In this document: positions 8,030 to 16,583 of the stretch, piece after piece
How the letters are laid out: every line of letters starts with the position of its first letter
Position numbering within the stretch: the first letter of the stretch is position 1
DNA from: Allobosea sp. WAO
Lineage (GTDB): Bacteria; Pseudomonadota; Alphaproteobacteria; Rhizobiales; Beijerinckiaceae
Direction: 5' to 3'
Assembly (NCBI RefSeq): GCF_001509835.1
Contig: NZ_JXTJ01000001.1
Span: 62,001 to 126,000, forward strand
Length of the DNA stretch: 64,000 nt
Notes under the pieces: generated by a model
What the model saw: the letters and a program-made list of their open reading frames with translations, nothing else
Database searches by the model: none
Told to the model about the DNA's origin: nothing
Program-made: the position numbers and the translations under genes

Positions 8030-8971
8030 CTATTGCAGATACTGGTCGACGATGATCGCACCAAGGCGGTTGTTCTCGGTGATGAAGTCCTCGATGAACT
8101 CGTGCAGCCCGCGCTGGATCACCGCGTCGATCCGCATGTTCGCCAAGCTCGCCAGGGTCTTGCGGGCCTGGCGCTGGGCCGGGCCATGGCGGTCATAGGC
8201 ATCGCCGATCTGGTCGAGGAAGCGCGAGATGCTCTCATAGCAGCTCGCCAGCGAGCGCGGCATGCGCTTGTTGAGGATCAGCAGGTCGGCGATCAGCACC
8301 GGCTTCACCGCCTCGCGATAGACCCAGTGATAGGCTGTCAGCGCCGAGACCTCGCGCAGCATCGTCGTCCACTGGAAGTAGTCGAGCGAGCCGCCGACCT
8401 GCTCGGTTTCGGGCAGGAGCAGATGATACTTCACGTCGAGGATGCGGGCGGTGTTGTCGGCGCGCTCGACATGCACGCCGAGCCGCGAGAACCAGTAGCC
8501 GTCATCGCGCAGCATCGTCCGGTAGGCCGAGCCGTCGAAGACCAGCGAGACGTTCTTCACCCAGTCGAGGAAACGGGCGAACTCCTCGCGGTCCATGCGC
8601 TGGCGCTCGAAGCGCTGGAGTTCGAGCCAGGCGCTGTTGAGCGCGTCCCACATTTCCGAGGTCAGGGCGGTGCGGACCGCACGGGCGTTCGAGCGGGCGA
8701 GGGCGAAGCAGTTGCGGATCGAGGACGGATTGTCCGGGTTGAAGGTGAGGAACTCGCAGACATTACGTTCGTTCGCCTCGTCATAGGCGAGGGCGAAGGC
8801 GTCCTCGCAGCCGGCCGTGGCGACCGCGCTCTGCCATTCGGTGCCGGCGCCGCCATAGGCGGAGGGCAGGTTGGTCAGGCGGGTCGTGGCATCGAGGATG
8901 CGGGCGAGATACTCCGCCCGTTCGACATAGCGCGAGACCCAGTAAAGGCTGTCGGCGGTGCGCGAAAGCAT
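8030..8971 (-). CDS. Alpha-E domain-containing protein (Anbu cluster)
   Basis: 313 residues, all helical in character, beginning MLSRTADSLYWVSRYVERAE, the invariant opening of the alpha-E (COG2307) family. Conserved downstream features include SVSxxFDGSAYRTMLRDDGY-like sequence and the LGVHVERADNTARILD segment. The family has no assigned chemistry but nearly always sits beside a circularly permuted ATP-grasp protein and a transglutaminase, as here. The 52-base gap to the upstream ATP-grasp gene and the 42-base gap to the downstream transglutaminase gene support a single transcript. Confidence 0.9.
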   Translation of the reverse strand: MLSRTADSLYWVSRYVERAEYLARILDATTRLTNLPSAYGGAGTEWQSAVATAGCEDAFALAYDEANERNVCEFLTFNPDNPSSIRNCFALARSNARAVRTALTSEMWDALNSAWLELQRFERQRMDREEFARFLDWVKNVSLVFDGSAYRTMLRDDGYWFSRLGVHVERADNTARILDVKYHLLLPETEQVGGSLDYFQWTTMLREVSALTAYHWVYREAVKPVLIADLLILNKRMPRSLASCYESISRFLDQIGDAYDRHGPAQRQARKTLASLANMRIDAVIQRGLHEFIEDFITENNRLGAIIVDQYLQ

Positions 8972-9023
8972 GGTCAGGTCCGGGATTCCGGGAGGACTCG
9001 GAGACAGGTGAAAACGGTCATTC

Positions 9024-10439
9024 TCATGCGTCGAGCACCCAGGTGTCCTTGGTGCCGCCGCCCTGGCTCGAATTGACCACGAGCGACCCCTCCTGCAGCG
9101 CGACGCGGGTCAGCCCGCCGGGCACGCAGGAAATGCCGTTGGCGCCCGAGAGCACGTAAGGGCGCAGGTCGACATGGCGTGGCGCGACGCCGGAGGAAAC
9201 GAAGGTCGGGCAGGTCGAGAGGGCCAGCGTCGGCTGGGCGATGAAGCCCTCGGGCTGGAGCTTGAGCTTCTGCCGGAAGGTCTCGATCTGCGCCTTGCTG
9301 GCATGGGGGCCGACGAGCATGCCGTAGCCGCCGGAGCCGTTGACCTCCTTGACCACCAGCTTCTCGAGATTGTCGAGCACATAGGCGTTGGCCTCGGGCT
9401 CGCGGCAGCGATAGGTCGGGACGTTCTTCAGGATCGGCTCCTCGCCCGTGAAGAACTTCACGATCTCCGGCATGTAGCTGTAGACCGCCTTGTCGTCGGC
9501 GACGCCGGTGCCGACCGCATTGGCCAGGGTGACGTTGCCGGCCTTGTAGGCGCCGATGATGCCGGGCACGCCGAGCACGGAATCGCCGCGGAAGACCAGG
9601 GGGTCGATGAAATCATCGTCGATGCGCCGGTAGATCACGTCGACGCGCTTCGGCCCCTGGGTCGTGCGCATGTAGACGACATCGTCCTTGACCAGCAGGT
9701 CCGAGCCCTCGACCAGCTCGACGCCGAGCTTGTCGGCCAAGAACGAGTGCTCGTAGAAGGCCGAATTGTACTGGCCAGGGGTCAGAAGGCAGATCGTCGG
9801 GTCGGAAGAGGCGGTGCGCGGCGCGACCGAGCGCAAGGTCGCGAGCAGCTGGTCGGGATAGTTGTCGACCGGGGCGACGCGGTGGGTCGAGAACAGCTCC
9901 GGGAAGAGCCGCAGCATCACTTCGCGGTTCTCCATCATGTAGGAGACGCCGGACGGTGTGCGGGCATTGTCCTCCAGCACATAGAAGGTGTCGGCGTCGA
10001 CGCGGACGATGTCGATGCCGGCGATATGGCAGTAGATGCCGTGCGGCACCTGGAAATCGACCATCTGCAGCTGGTAGCAGGCATTGCGATAGACCAGGTC
10101 GGCCGGGATGATGCCGGCCTTGAGGCACTCCTTCTTGCCGTAGACATCGGCGAGGAACATGTTCAGCGCGGTGACGCGCTGGCGCAGCCCCTTTTCCAGC
10201 TTGGTCCATTCCGGCTTGGTCAGCACACGCGGGATGATGTCGAAGGGGATCAGCCGCTCGGTCGATTCCTCGTCGCCATAGACGGCGAAGGTGATGCCGA
10301 TGCGCCGGAAGAAGAGTTCGGCCTGCGAGCGGCGCAGGGCCAGCATTTCCGGTGGTGCTTCCTTCAACCAGCGGTCGAGCTCGGTATAGGCCGAGCGTAG
10401 TCCGCCTTCTCCCCCCGTCATCTCGTCGAACGCCGCCAT
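9024..10439 (-). CDS. Circularly permuted type 2 ATP-grasp protein (Anbu cluster)
   Basis: A 471-residue protein of the COG2308 family and the first gene of the Anbu operon. Typical segments are FAVYGDEESTERLIPFDIIPR, the FYVLEDNARTPSGVSYMMENR loop and VVKEVNGSGGYGMLVGPHAS, which contains the glycine-rich ATP-grasp loop. ATP-grasp enzymes ligate a carboxylate to an amine through an acyl-phosphate, so this protein is likely the synthase whose product the transglutaminase and Anbu peptidase act on. I chose the ATG at 10439 (MAAFDEMTGG), preceded by a GGGGGAAGAAG box; an ATG at 10478 is in frame but adds 13 unconserved-looking residues. Confidence 0.9.
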   Translation of the reverse strand: MAAFDEMTGGEGGLRSAYTELDRWLKEAPPEMLALRRSQAELFFRRIGITFAVYGDEESTERLIPFDIIPRVLTKPEWTKLEKGLRQRVTALNMFLADVYGKKECLKAGIIPADLVYRNACYQLQMVDFQVPHGIYCHIAGIDIVRVDADTFYVLEDNARTPSGVSYMMENREVMLRLFPELFSTHRVAPVDNYPDQLLATLRSVAPRTASSDPTICLLTPGQYNSAFYEHSFLADKLGVELVEGSDLLVKDDVVYMRTTQGPKRVDVIYRRIDDDFIDPLVFRGDSVLGVPGIIGAYKAGNVTLANAVGTGVADDKAVYSYMPEIVKFFTGEEPILKNVPTYRCREPEANAYVLDNLEKLVVKEVNGSGGYGMLVGPHASKAQIETFRQKLKLQPEGFIAQPTLALSTCPTFVSSGVAPRHVDLRPYVLSGANGISCVPGGLTRVALQEGSLVVNSSQGGGTKDTWVLDA

Positions 10440-10653
10440 GCAGGCTTCTTCCCCCTGTTTCAGGTAGCCTATGCGCATTCGCTCCGGTTGGGGAAGGGGC
10501 CTGCTGCCATTGGCTTAGACAAGTCTCTGCCGGATTCTTGGGCAGTTCCGGCGGCGCTGAATCGCGATGGCGTCCGGCCGGGAGAAGCCGCCGAGCCATC
10601 TTCCGCAGACATGTCCGCCGTTCAGGGGATCGCCGAGGCTCTTGCGGCCTGCC

Positions 10654-11271
10654 TCAGCCGGGGAGTGCGGGCGGGGCGCCGATTGCAGCCGTGATCAAGG
10701 CTGCAAGGCCCGCAGCTGCCTGCGGCTCGGCGATGCGGCCACGGAGCATTTCGACGGAGATCGCCTCGGCGGCGCCGAGGATCGCGATGCAGCGCAAGTC
10801 GAGCTCGGACGCAGCGAGATGGGGCGCGTAGGGCAGGAAGGTCTTGCGCCAGATCCCGACATAGCGCTCGACCAGCTCACGTTGGACAGCGTCCATCGCC
10901 TCGCTGGCCTTCAGGGCCGCCGAGAGTGCGTGCCACTCGGTACCGACCTCCAGGGCGCAGCTCATATAGGCGGCTGCGATCGTCGCGGCGATGGCGTCGG
11001 GCCGGCGGGCCGTCGCCTTCAGCGTGTCCTCCAGCTGCTCAGTCTGCCTGTCGTCGATCCGCCGGAAGAGCTCGACCATCAGCGCCTCGCGCGTGCCGAA
11101 ATGATCATAGGCGACCGGCTTGCTGACCCCGGCCCGCTCGGCGACGCGCGCCAGCGTAAGCGCTTCGGTGCCCTTTTCACGCACCATCGCCTGGGCGCAG
11201 TCGAGCAATTGCTCGCGGCGCTCCTGCTTCGGCAGCTTGCGGGTGGAGGCGAGGGCGAAGGTCGCTGGCAT
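10654..11271 (-). CDS. TetR/AcrR family transcriptional regulator
   Basis: 205 residues with an N-terminal TetR helix-turn-helix: KQERREQLLDCAQAMVREKG, then LTLARVAERAGVSKPVAYDHFG, where the recognition helix lies in VSKPVAYDHF. The C-terminal two thirds are an all-helical ligand-binding region of unknown specificity. It is transcribed divergently from the oxidoreductase gene at 11395, with 123 bases between the two starts. That region contains a promoter overlapped by short palindromes, so it most likely represses that gene and itself, with release by a small molecule. Confidence 0.9.
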   Translation of the reverse strand: MPATFALASTRKLPKQERREQLLDCAQAMVREKGTEALTLARVAERAGVSKPVAYDHFGTREALMVELFRRIDDRQTEQLEDTLKATARRPDAIAATIAAAYMSCALEVGTEWHALSAALKASEAMDAVQRELVERYVGIWRKTFLPYAPHLAASELDLRCIAILGAAEAISVEMLRGRIAEPQAAAGLAALITAAIGAPPALPG

Positions 11272-11301
11272 GGCGATTCAAGAATCCCCGCCAAGGCCCG
11301 C

Positions 11302-11356
11302 TTGACAAGAGGGAAAACGCATTCCTACTTATAGTAAGTTACCTTTAGTAGTAATG
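11302..11356 (+). promoter_or_regulatory. Sigma-70-like promoter overlapped by TetR-type operator palindromes
   Basis: A TTGACA box at 11302-11307 is followed after 18 bases by TACTTA (11326-11331), a plausible -35/-10 pair for the oxidoreductase gene. The -10 region overlaps a perfect inverted repeat ACTTA-TAG-TAAGT (11327-11339). A second palindrome, TTAC-N8-GTAA, follows at about 11339-11354. The layout is what a TetR repressor binding over the promoter would need. Binding by the adjacent TetR protein is inferred. Confidence 0.6.
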
Positions 11357-11394
11357 CCAGCCTTCGAGTGGCGGGCCTCGCCAGGAGACCAAAG

Positions 11395-12408
11395 ATGCCC
11401 CAGCTTCAACACCCCGTCCTCGTCATCGGCGGTTCCGGCGTCGTCGGCGCACAGGCCGCCGCGATGATCCGCCGCCTGCATCCGGGCCTGCCGGTGACGA
11501 TCGCCGGCCGCGATCTCGCCAAGGCCCGGGCGGTCGCGGACAGGCTCGGCGTTCAGGCGCTCCCGGCCGATCTTTCCAAGCCCGATCTCGGGCTGCCGGC
11601 GGAGGCGCGCTTCAGCGCGGTCATCGTCTTCGTCAAGGACGACTGGAGCAATGCGCTGCGGTTTGCCCAGCGCCACGGCATCCCGCATCTCAGCGTCTCC
11701 AGCGGCGCCTTCGAGATCGGGATCGAAGCGGCTCGCTTCATCCATGCGCCGCAGGCGGCGCCGGTGGTGCTCGCCAGCCAATGGCTTGCCGGCGCGGCGC
11801 TGTTCCCGACGCTGGAATACGCCAAGGCCTTCCGCTCGGTCGACAGCATCCATATCGGCGTGCTCCTCGACGAGCAGGACATGGGCGGGCAGGCGGCGCT
11901 GGCCGATTATGAGCGCATCACGCAGGCGGGCTCGGCGGCCTTGACGGTGAAGGACGGCCGTTTCACCTGGATCGCGGGCGAGGAGGCCGCGGCGCGCTAT
12001 CGCAGCGTCGATGGCGTCGAGCTGCCGGCCACCGCCTATGGCCCGCTCGACGTGCTCAGCCTCGCCAACGCGACCGGCGCGAAGAACATCCGCTTCGATC
12101 TCGCCTTCGACGTCTCGGCCAGCCGCCGGCGCGGCGAACCGTTCTCGACCGAGAGCGTGATCGCGCTCGACGGCGTGCTGCAATCCGGCGAGCGCGGCAG
12201 GCGCCGCCATACGGTCGTGCATCCGCAAGGGCAGGCGCCGCTGACGGCGCTCGGCGTCGCGCTCGCGACCGAACGCGCGCTCGGGATTGTCGGGGGCGAG
12301 GCGCTGAAGCCCGGCCTCTATTTTCCCGACGGCATCATCGACCCCGCCTACTATATCGCCCGGATGAAGGAGTTCGGCGCGGTCTTCACGGAAGGGCAGG
12401 GCCAGTAG
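11395..12408 (+). CDS. NAD(P)-binding saccharopine dehydrogenase-like oxidoreductase
   Basis: 337 residues with an N-terminal Rossmann nucleotide-binding motif VLVIGGSGVVGAQAAAMI, then VTIAGRDLAKARAVADRLG, the pattern seen in saccharopine dehydrogenase-like proteins. The rest has no residues that fix a substrate. The frame is open from 11368, but ATG 11395 (MPQLQHPVLVIGG) has an AGGAG box at a good distance. The gene is divergent from the TetR gene and is its likely target. A strong bidirectional hairpin follows at 12442-12471. Confidence 0.82.
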   Translation: MPQLQHPVLVIGGSGVVGAQAAAMIRRLHPGLPVTIAGRDLAKARAVADRLGVQALPADLSKPDLGLPAEARFSAVIVFVKDDWSNALRFAQRHGIPHLSVSSGAFEIGIEAARFIHAPQAAPVVLASQWLAGAALFPTLEYAKAFRSVDSIHIGVLLDEQDMGGQAALADYERITQAGSAALTVKDGRFTWIAGEEAAARYRSVDGVELPATAYGPLDVLSLANATGAKNIRFDLAFDVSASRRRGEPFSTESVIALDGVLQSGERGRRRHTVVHPQGQAPLTALGVALATERALGIVGGEALKPGLYFPDGIIDPAYYIARMKEFGAVFTEGQGQ

Positions 12409-12441
12409 CCGCCCTGGGGCTTTCGGCCCGCCCAGCCGGTT

Positions 12442-12474
12442 GCCCGGCCGCATCCTTCGAGGCGGCCGGGCTTT
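12442..12474. terminator. Hairpin terminator between convergent genes
   Basis: A perfect 10-bp stem, GCCCGGCCGC (12442-12451) and GCGGCCGGGC (12462-12471), with a 10-base loop and TTT after it on the plus strand. It sits 34 bases past the oxidoreductase stop and before the stop of the convergent acetyltransferase gene. Confidence 0.7.
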
Positions 12475-12485
12475 GCAATCGCCGC

Positions 12486-13541
12486 TCAGCCGTCCTGTTG
12501 GGCGCGCTGACGTGACAGCAGGGTGTGGAAGGCCGGGTCGTCACCGAGCGACCGAAGCGCCCAGAACTCCTCCAGCCATTCGGCCTCGCCCTCCCAGCCA
12601 CCCTCGATCAGGAGGCGTGCGTTCTCGAGCGCGCGCTCGTGCTCGCCGGCTAGGGCCCAGGCTCCCGCCGCATGGAAGCGGCACCAGTCGATGGCCTCGC
12701 TGGCCTTCTCGAAATGATGCGCCAGCTCCAGGCAGTGCCCCGGATCCAGATCGCCCGCATTTTCGGCGGGCAGGCTGCAACTGAGCGCGGTGTGGCGGTC
12801 GCGTTCGACGAGGCCGATCGCGGCAGCGATCGCCAGCGAGCCTCGGTTCGAGGCGTGGCTGTGCCATTCGACGGCGTGATGGCCGCGTCTGACACATTCC
12901 GCGACGGTTGCGGAGGCGGCGGCCCGCCCGAGGCCCAGTCTACGGAATCCCGCAACCGTCCCGACTCCGACCTCGCAGCGCGTGCCGCTGACGCTGTCCG
13001 TCAGGCTGTGACTGACGATGATTCCATTGTGAAGCACGCAGTAGCCGATCGCGGCTTCGAAGAAGGCTTCGGGAGATTGCCAGCCCTCGAGCTCGCCCTC
13101 CAAAGTGTCGAGATTGCCGGGCGCTCGGGCGAACAAGGCGCGATCGATCGGCGCGAGCTCGAAGCCTGCGGGCAGCAGGAACGGCTTTACTGATCCATTC
13201 GGAGGCAGCCCCATGCGGATTCGTGGGTGCTCGATGGCGAACGCATTGCTCCACACCTGCCCGAGCTGCGCCAGCCATGGCTCTTCGACGAAGAGATAGG
13301 CCCAGTCCGGGATGATCTGCCGGATGCCGGCCAGGGTTTCGGCGTGGCAGCTCGCGTTGCCGGCCAGGTAATAGGCGTCGCCATTGGCGACGAGCGCGAT
13401 CTCGGGCTTCGCCTGTTGGTCCAGCCACAGTTCCGCGTCGATTGTTCCGTCCAGCGCGGCAGCGATGGCGACGTGGGTGGTGGCGAGTTCACCTAGAATA
13501 GTCTGAGCGACCGGGTAGGCCGTCTGCTCGATCTTGAACAT
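12486..13541 (-). CDS. GNAT family N-acetyltransferase
   Basis: 351 residues. The acetyl-CoA binding motif A is visible in the C-terminal half as VAGFRRLGLGRAAASATVAE, followed by CVRRGHHAVEWHSHASNRGS and SLAIAAAIGLVERDRHT, a layout resembling the GNAT subgroup that includes ZmaR-type proteins. The N-terminal half (ALDGTIDAELWLDQQ and similar) fits that subgroup and lacks a known motif of its own. The substrate is unknown. The frame is open to 13727, but the ATG at 13541 (MFKIEQTAYPV) begins the well-behaved protein and has AAAGGA upstream. The 296 bases between it and the next gene hold nothing recognisable. Confidence 0.78.
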   Translation of the reverse strand: MFKIEQTAYPVAQTILGELATTHVAIAAALDGTIDAELWLDQQAKPEIALVANGDAYYLAGNASCHAETLAGIRQIIPDWAYLFVEEPWLAQLGQVWSNAFAIEHPRIRMGLPPNGSVKPFLLPAGFELAPIDRALFARAPGNLDTLEGELEGWQSPEAFFEAAIGYCVLHNGIIVSHSLTDSVSGTRCEVGVGTVAGFRRLGLGRAAASATVAECVRRGHHAVEWHSHASNRGSLAIAAAIGLVERDRHTALSCSLPAENAGDLDPGHCLELAHHFEKASEAIDWCRFHAAGAWALAGEHERALENARLLIEGGWEGEAEWLEEFWALRSLGDDPAFHTLLSRQRAQQDG

Positions 13542-13837
13542 GAAAATCCGATCCTTTGGCCGCAGCGCCTCGCGCCTGCGCCATTGGTGAAGACATGGAA
13601 CGCGGGTTTCGTTCCGTAGAGATCCGGCTTCCGCCCGCCGGCGCACGGCACAGAGTTTCTCGCCATCCTGGTACCTCGCGCTCTGGTTCGGTCTGCCCCG
13701 GCAGACCGCATGCGGATCAGTAGTCATGCCCGGGATTGCAGGTGGATTGCGCAGGGCGGCTGCGGCGTCGGCGCCGCTTGTGCGTCCAGCGCGATGGGCG
13801 CAAGGTCGCGGCGGTGACAGATTAGAAAGATTCCAAT

Positions 13838-14761
13838 ATGGGACTGAAGCCCTATCTGCTCCGCTTGCACCGCTGGATCACTCTCGTCTTCGCTTTGCCT
13901 CTGCTCGGGATCATCGTCTCGGGGCTGGTGCTGTCGGTCGAGCCGCTGGCGCAACGCCAGGCGCCGGCGACGGCGTTGACAGAAGCGCGTCTGCTCGGTT
14001 TCCTCGACCGCTACGACCCGGACGGCAAGGCGACCGGCCTCTCGGTTCGCACCTATGACCAGTTGGTCCGCCTCTCCGGTGTGGGCGAGGACGGAACGGT
14101 CGATGTCGGCCTTTCCAGCGGTGAGGAGGTCGAGACCGACGGGCTTGCCGAATGGTTCGGCTGGGCGCGCGGCCTGCACGAGCGGCTGCTCCTGGATCTC
14201 GGCTGGCTGGTCACGGCCAGCACCGTTGCGATGATCGGCCTTGCCGGGCTCGGCATCGCCATGGGCTGGCCGCGGCTGCGCAACACGCTCGGCGGCTGGC
14301 ACGCCGGAATGGCCTGGCTCACCCTGCCGCTCGTCGTGCTGAGCCCGCTGACGGGGCTGTTCATCGTCATGGGCCTCGGAACCGGCGGCGGGCCTGCCGG
14401 GCCGCGCGGCGAGCGCCTGCCGATCAGCGCCGCTGTCTCGGCCATCGCGCGCGATCACGACCTCGCCGGCCTGACCTCGCTGCGGATGCGGGGCGGGCGG
14501 CTGGTCGCCCGGATCTACGAAGGCAACCGGCTGACGACCTATGCCGTCACCCGGGACGGGCTGCAGCCGGCGCCAGCGAACTGGCCGCGTGCGCTGCACG
14601 AGGGCAATTGGCATGCCTTGCTGGGAACCGTCTTCAACGCGCTGCTGTCGGTCGTCCTGATCGGGTTGTGGGGTACGGGCCTCGTGATCTGGGCGAGGCG
14701 ACGCTTCCGCAAGCGCCGTCCGCGGGCGCTGCAGTCGGCGCGCGCCGCCGCATCGGGCTGA
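13838..14761 (+). CDS. PepSY-associated transmembrane protein
   Basis: 307 residues beginning MGLKPYLLRLHRWITLVFAL, the conserved start of PepSY_TM proteins. Hydrophobic spans lie near residues 15-37, 125-150, 160-185 and 265-290, with an extracytoplasmic PepSY-like region between (RLPISAAVSAIARDHDLAGL onwards). Related proteins accompany TonB receptors or act as ferric-reductase-like membrane proteins with haem-ligating histidines (LHRW, LHEGNWHALLG here). No iron gene is next to it, so its role is uncertain. Confidence 0.8.
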   Translation: MGLKPYLLRLHRWITLVFALPLLGIIVSGLVLSVEPLAQRQAPATALTEARLLGFLDRYDPDGKATGLSVRTYDQLVRLSGVGEDGTVDVGLSSGEEVETDGLAEWFGWARGLHERLLLDLGWLVTASTVAMIGLAGLGIAMGWPRLRNTLGGWHAGMAWLTLPLVVLSPLTGLFIVMGLGTGGGPAGPRGERLPISAAVSAIARDHDLAGLTSLRMRGGRLVARIYEGNRLTTYAVTRDGLQPAPANWPRALHEGNWHALLGTVFNALLSVVLIGLWGTGLVIWARRRFRKRRPRALQSARAAASG

Positions 14762-14788
14762 GCCGGAACGGCCACATAGCCGCCCTCG

Positions 14789-15499
14789 TCAGATCAGCCC
14801 GAGCCCCTTGAAGCTGACATGGCCGTCGCGGCCGACGATGATGTGGTCGTGGATGGCGATGCCGAGCGGCTTGGCGATGTCGACGAGCTCGCGGGTCATG
14901 CGCATGTCGGCGCCGGACGGTGTCGGGTCGCCGGATGGATGATTATGCACTAAAATCAAAGCCGTAGCCGAGAGTTCCAGCGCCCGGCGCATCACTTCGC
15001 GGGGGTAGACCGGCGTATGATCGACGGTGCCGGTCTGCTGCACCTCGTCGGCGATCAGCGCGTTCTTCTTGTCGAGGAAGAGAATGCGGAACTGCTCGCG
15101 CTCGGCGAAGGCCATGGCGAGGCGGCAATAGTCGATCACCGAAGACCAGGAGGACAGCACCGGCTTCTTGGCGACCTGGCCCTTCATCGCACGCTTGAGC
15201 GAGGCCTCGACGATCTTGAGGTCGAGCGCGACGCTCTCGCCGATGCCCTTGACCTCGGTCAGCCGCGAGACCGGGGCGCCGATGACCTCGGCGAAGGAGC
15301 CGAAATGCTGGATCAGCTGCTTGGCGAGCGGTTTGACGTCGCGCTGCGGGATCGAGCGGAAGAGCAGCAATTCCAGCAGCTCGTAATCGGGCAGGGCGCC
15401 ATCGCCACCTTCAAGGAAGCGGTGGCGCAGCCGCTCGCGATGACCGAGATGGTGCGGCTCCTGGTTGTCAATTTTATCGTTCTGCAATTTTTTTGACAC
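14789..15499 (-). CDS. radC: RadC family JAB/MPN domain protein
   Basis: 236 residues: an N-terminal helix-hairpin-helix-like region ([20 protein letters not shown], then [16 protein letters not shown]) and a C-terminal JAMM metalloprotease-like core with the zinc ligands in [19 protein letters not shown]. RadC was named for DNA repair, but later work disputes that role and the function is unsettled. The start chosen is a GTG at 15499 (MSKKLQNDK); no strong ribosome binding site is visible, so the start is uncertain. An in-frame extension to 16246 runs across another gene and is not real. Confidence 0.88.
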   Translation of the reverse strand: MSKKLQNDKIDNQEPHHLGHRERLRHRFLEGGDGALPDYELLELLLFRSIPQRDVKPLAKQLIQHFGSFAEVIGAPVSRLTEVKGIGESVALDLKIVEASLKRAMKGQVAKKPVLSSWSSVIDYCRLAMAFAEREQFRILFLDKKNALIADEVQQTGTVDHTPVYPREVMRRALELSATALILVHNHPSGDPTPSGADMRMTRELVDIAKPLGIAIHDHIIVGRDGHVSFKGLGLI

Positions 15500-15550
15500 G
15501 TGACGTAGCGTCTGGTTGGCTATCCCCAAACCAATACCAGAGGGCGGACA

Positions 15551-16540
15551 ATGGCAAGGAAGCTTCTGCTGTCGCGTCTCGTGGCGCAGGTCCAGAATGG
15601 CGAGCTCTCTCGCGAGCAGGCCAAGCGCTATTTCGTCATCGATCCTGCGGCAGGCTCGCCGTTCCTGCCGGGGCTCAAGCTGAACAGCCGGACGGTCGAC
15701 ACCGCGGGGCTCGCACAGTCCGCCACTGCGATCGCGACCGCGCTGGCGCGCGATATCGACATTCTCGACCCCTTGCGGGCCGCGACCGCCGGCGCCTTCG
15801 CGCACAAGGCGACGACGCCGAAGGGAGCTGTGGCAGCCGCCGCGGCCGGCGCGACCATCCTGGCCGAGGGCGATTCCTGGTTCGATCTGCCGCTGATCTA
15901 TCCGCGCACCCTGGTCGATTTCCTCGGCGAAAGGCACAAGATCGTGACGCTCGCCCAATGGGGCGACACGCTCGAGGACATGGTGGCGGCGCGCCAGTTC
16001 GTCGAGCCGTTGAAGACGAAGGCCTTCAAACATTTCCTGTTCTCGGGCGGCGGCAACGACATCGTCGGCGGCGGCCGCATCCAGGATTTCGTGCGGCAGT
16101 ACGATGTCGGCCATCCCGCGCCGGGTGACGCTGCCTGGTACGTCAAGGATGCCTTCGTCGATGCGCTCGACCGCGTCATGGCGCTCTATCGCGAGATCGC
16201 CGCGATCGTGAAGAGGACCTCGCCCGCGACCAGGCTCGCGGTCCATGGCTATGCCTGCGTTCTGCCGCAGAAAAACGGCGCCTGGCTCGGCCGGACCATG
16301 GAAGATTTCCTGGGGCTAGATCCGGTCTATAAGGCCGATCTCTGCCGGGCGATCGTCAAGGTCATGCTCGACGCCTTCAATATCAGGCTGAAGCAACTCG
16401 CCGACAGCTCGAACGGGGCCATCGTCTATGTCGACCTGCGCAAGGCGGTCAAACCCGACGAATGGTATGACGAGCTGCATGCGCGCGAGGTCGCGACGAA
16501 ACGCTTCGCGCGCACCTTCGAAACGACGCTCGGGCTGTAG
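15551..16540 (+). CDS. SGNH/GDSL-type hydrolase-like protein, unassigned
   Basis: 329 residues. From about residue 100 it shows the block order of an SGNH hydrolase: [16 protein letters not shown] (nucleophile Ser block), a Gly block in [30 protein letters not shown] (Asn block) and a C-terminal D-x-x-H-like pair in DEWYDELHA. No signal peptide is apparent. The N-terminal 100 residues carry no known domain. It is inserted on the plus strand between radC and map, which are usually close neighbours in Rhizobiales. Substrate unknown; an esterase or lipase-like activity is the family expectation. Confidence 0.7.
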   Translation: MARKLLLSRLVAQVQNGELSREQAKRYFVIDPAAGSPFLPGLKLNSRTVDTAGLAQSATAIATALARDIDILDPLRAATAGAFAHKATTPKGAVAAAAAGATILAEGDSWFDLPLIYPRTLVDFLGERHKIVTLAQWGDTLEDMVAARQFVEPLKTKAFKHFLFSGGGNDIVGGGRIQDFVRQYDVGHPAPGDAAWYVKDAFVDALDRVMALYREIAAIVKRTSPATRLAVHGYACVLPQKNGAWLGRTMEDFLGLDPVYKADLCRAIVKVMLDAFNIRLKQLADSSNGAIVYVDLRKAVKPDEWYDELHAREVATKRFARTFETTLGL

Positions 16541-16543
16541 CGC

Positions 16544-16571
16544 GAGCGCCCGGCCATTTGGCGAGGCGCTC
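16544..16571. terminator. Weak hairpin between convergent genes
   Basis: GAGCGCC (16544-16550) pairs with GGCGCTC (16565-16571) across a 14-base loop, in the 43-base gap between the convergent SGNH and map genes. There is no T run and the loop is long, so termination is only suggested. Confidence 0.35.
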
Positions 16572-16583
16572 TCTTGGGTCGCG

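Noticed and set aside
15500..16246. Upstream extension of the radC frame across the SGNH gene
   Set aside because: The extension overlaps the SGNH gene and its translation lacks conserved content; RadC is full length from 15499.
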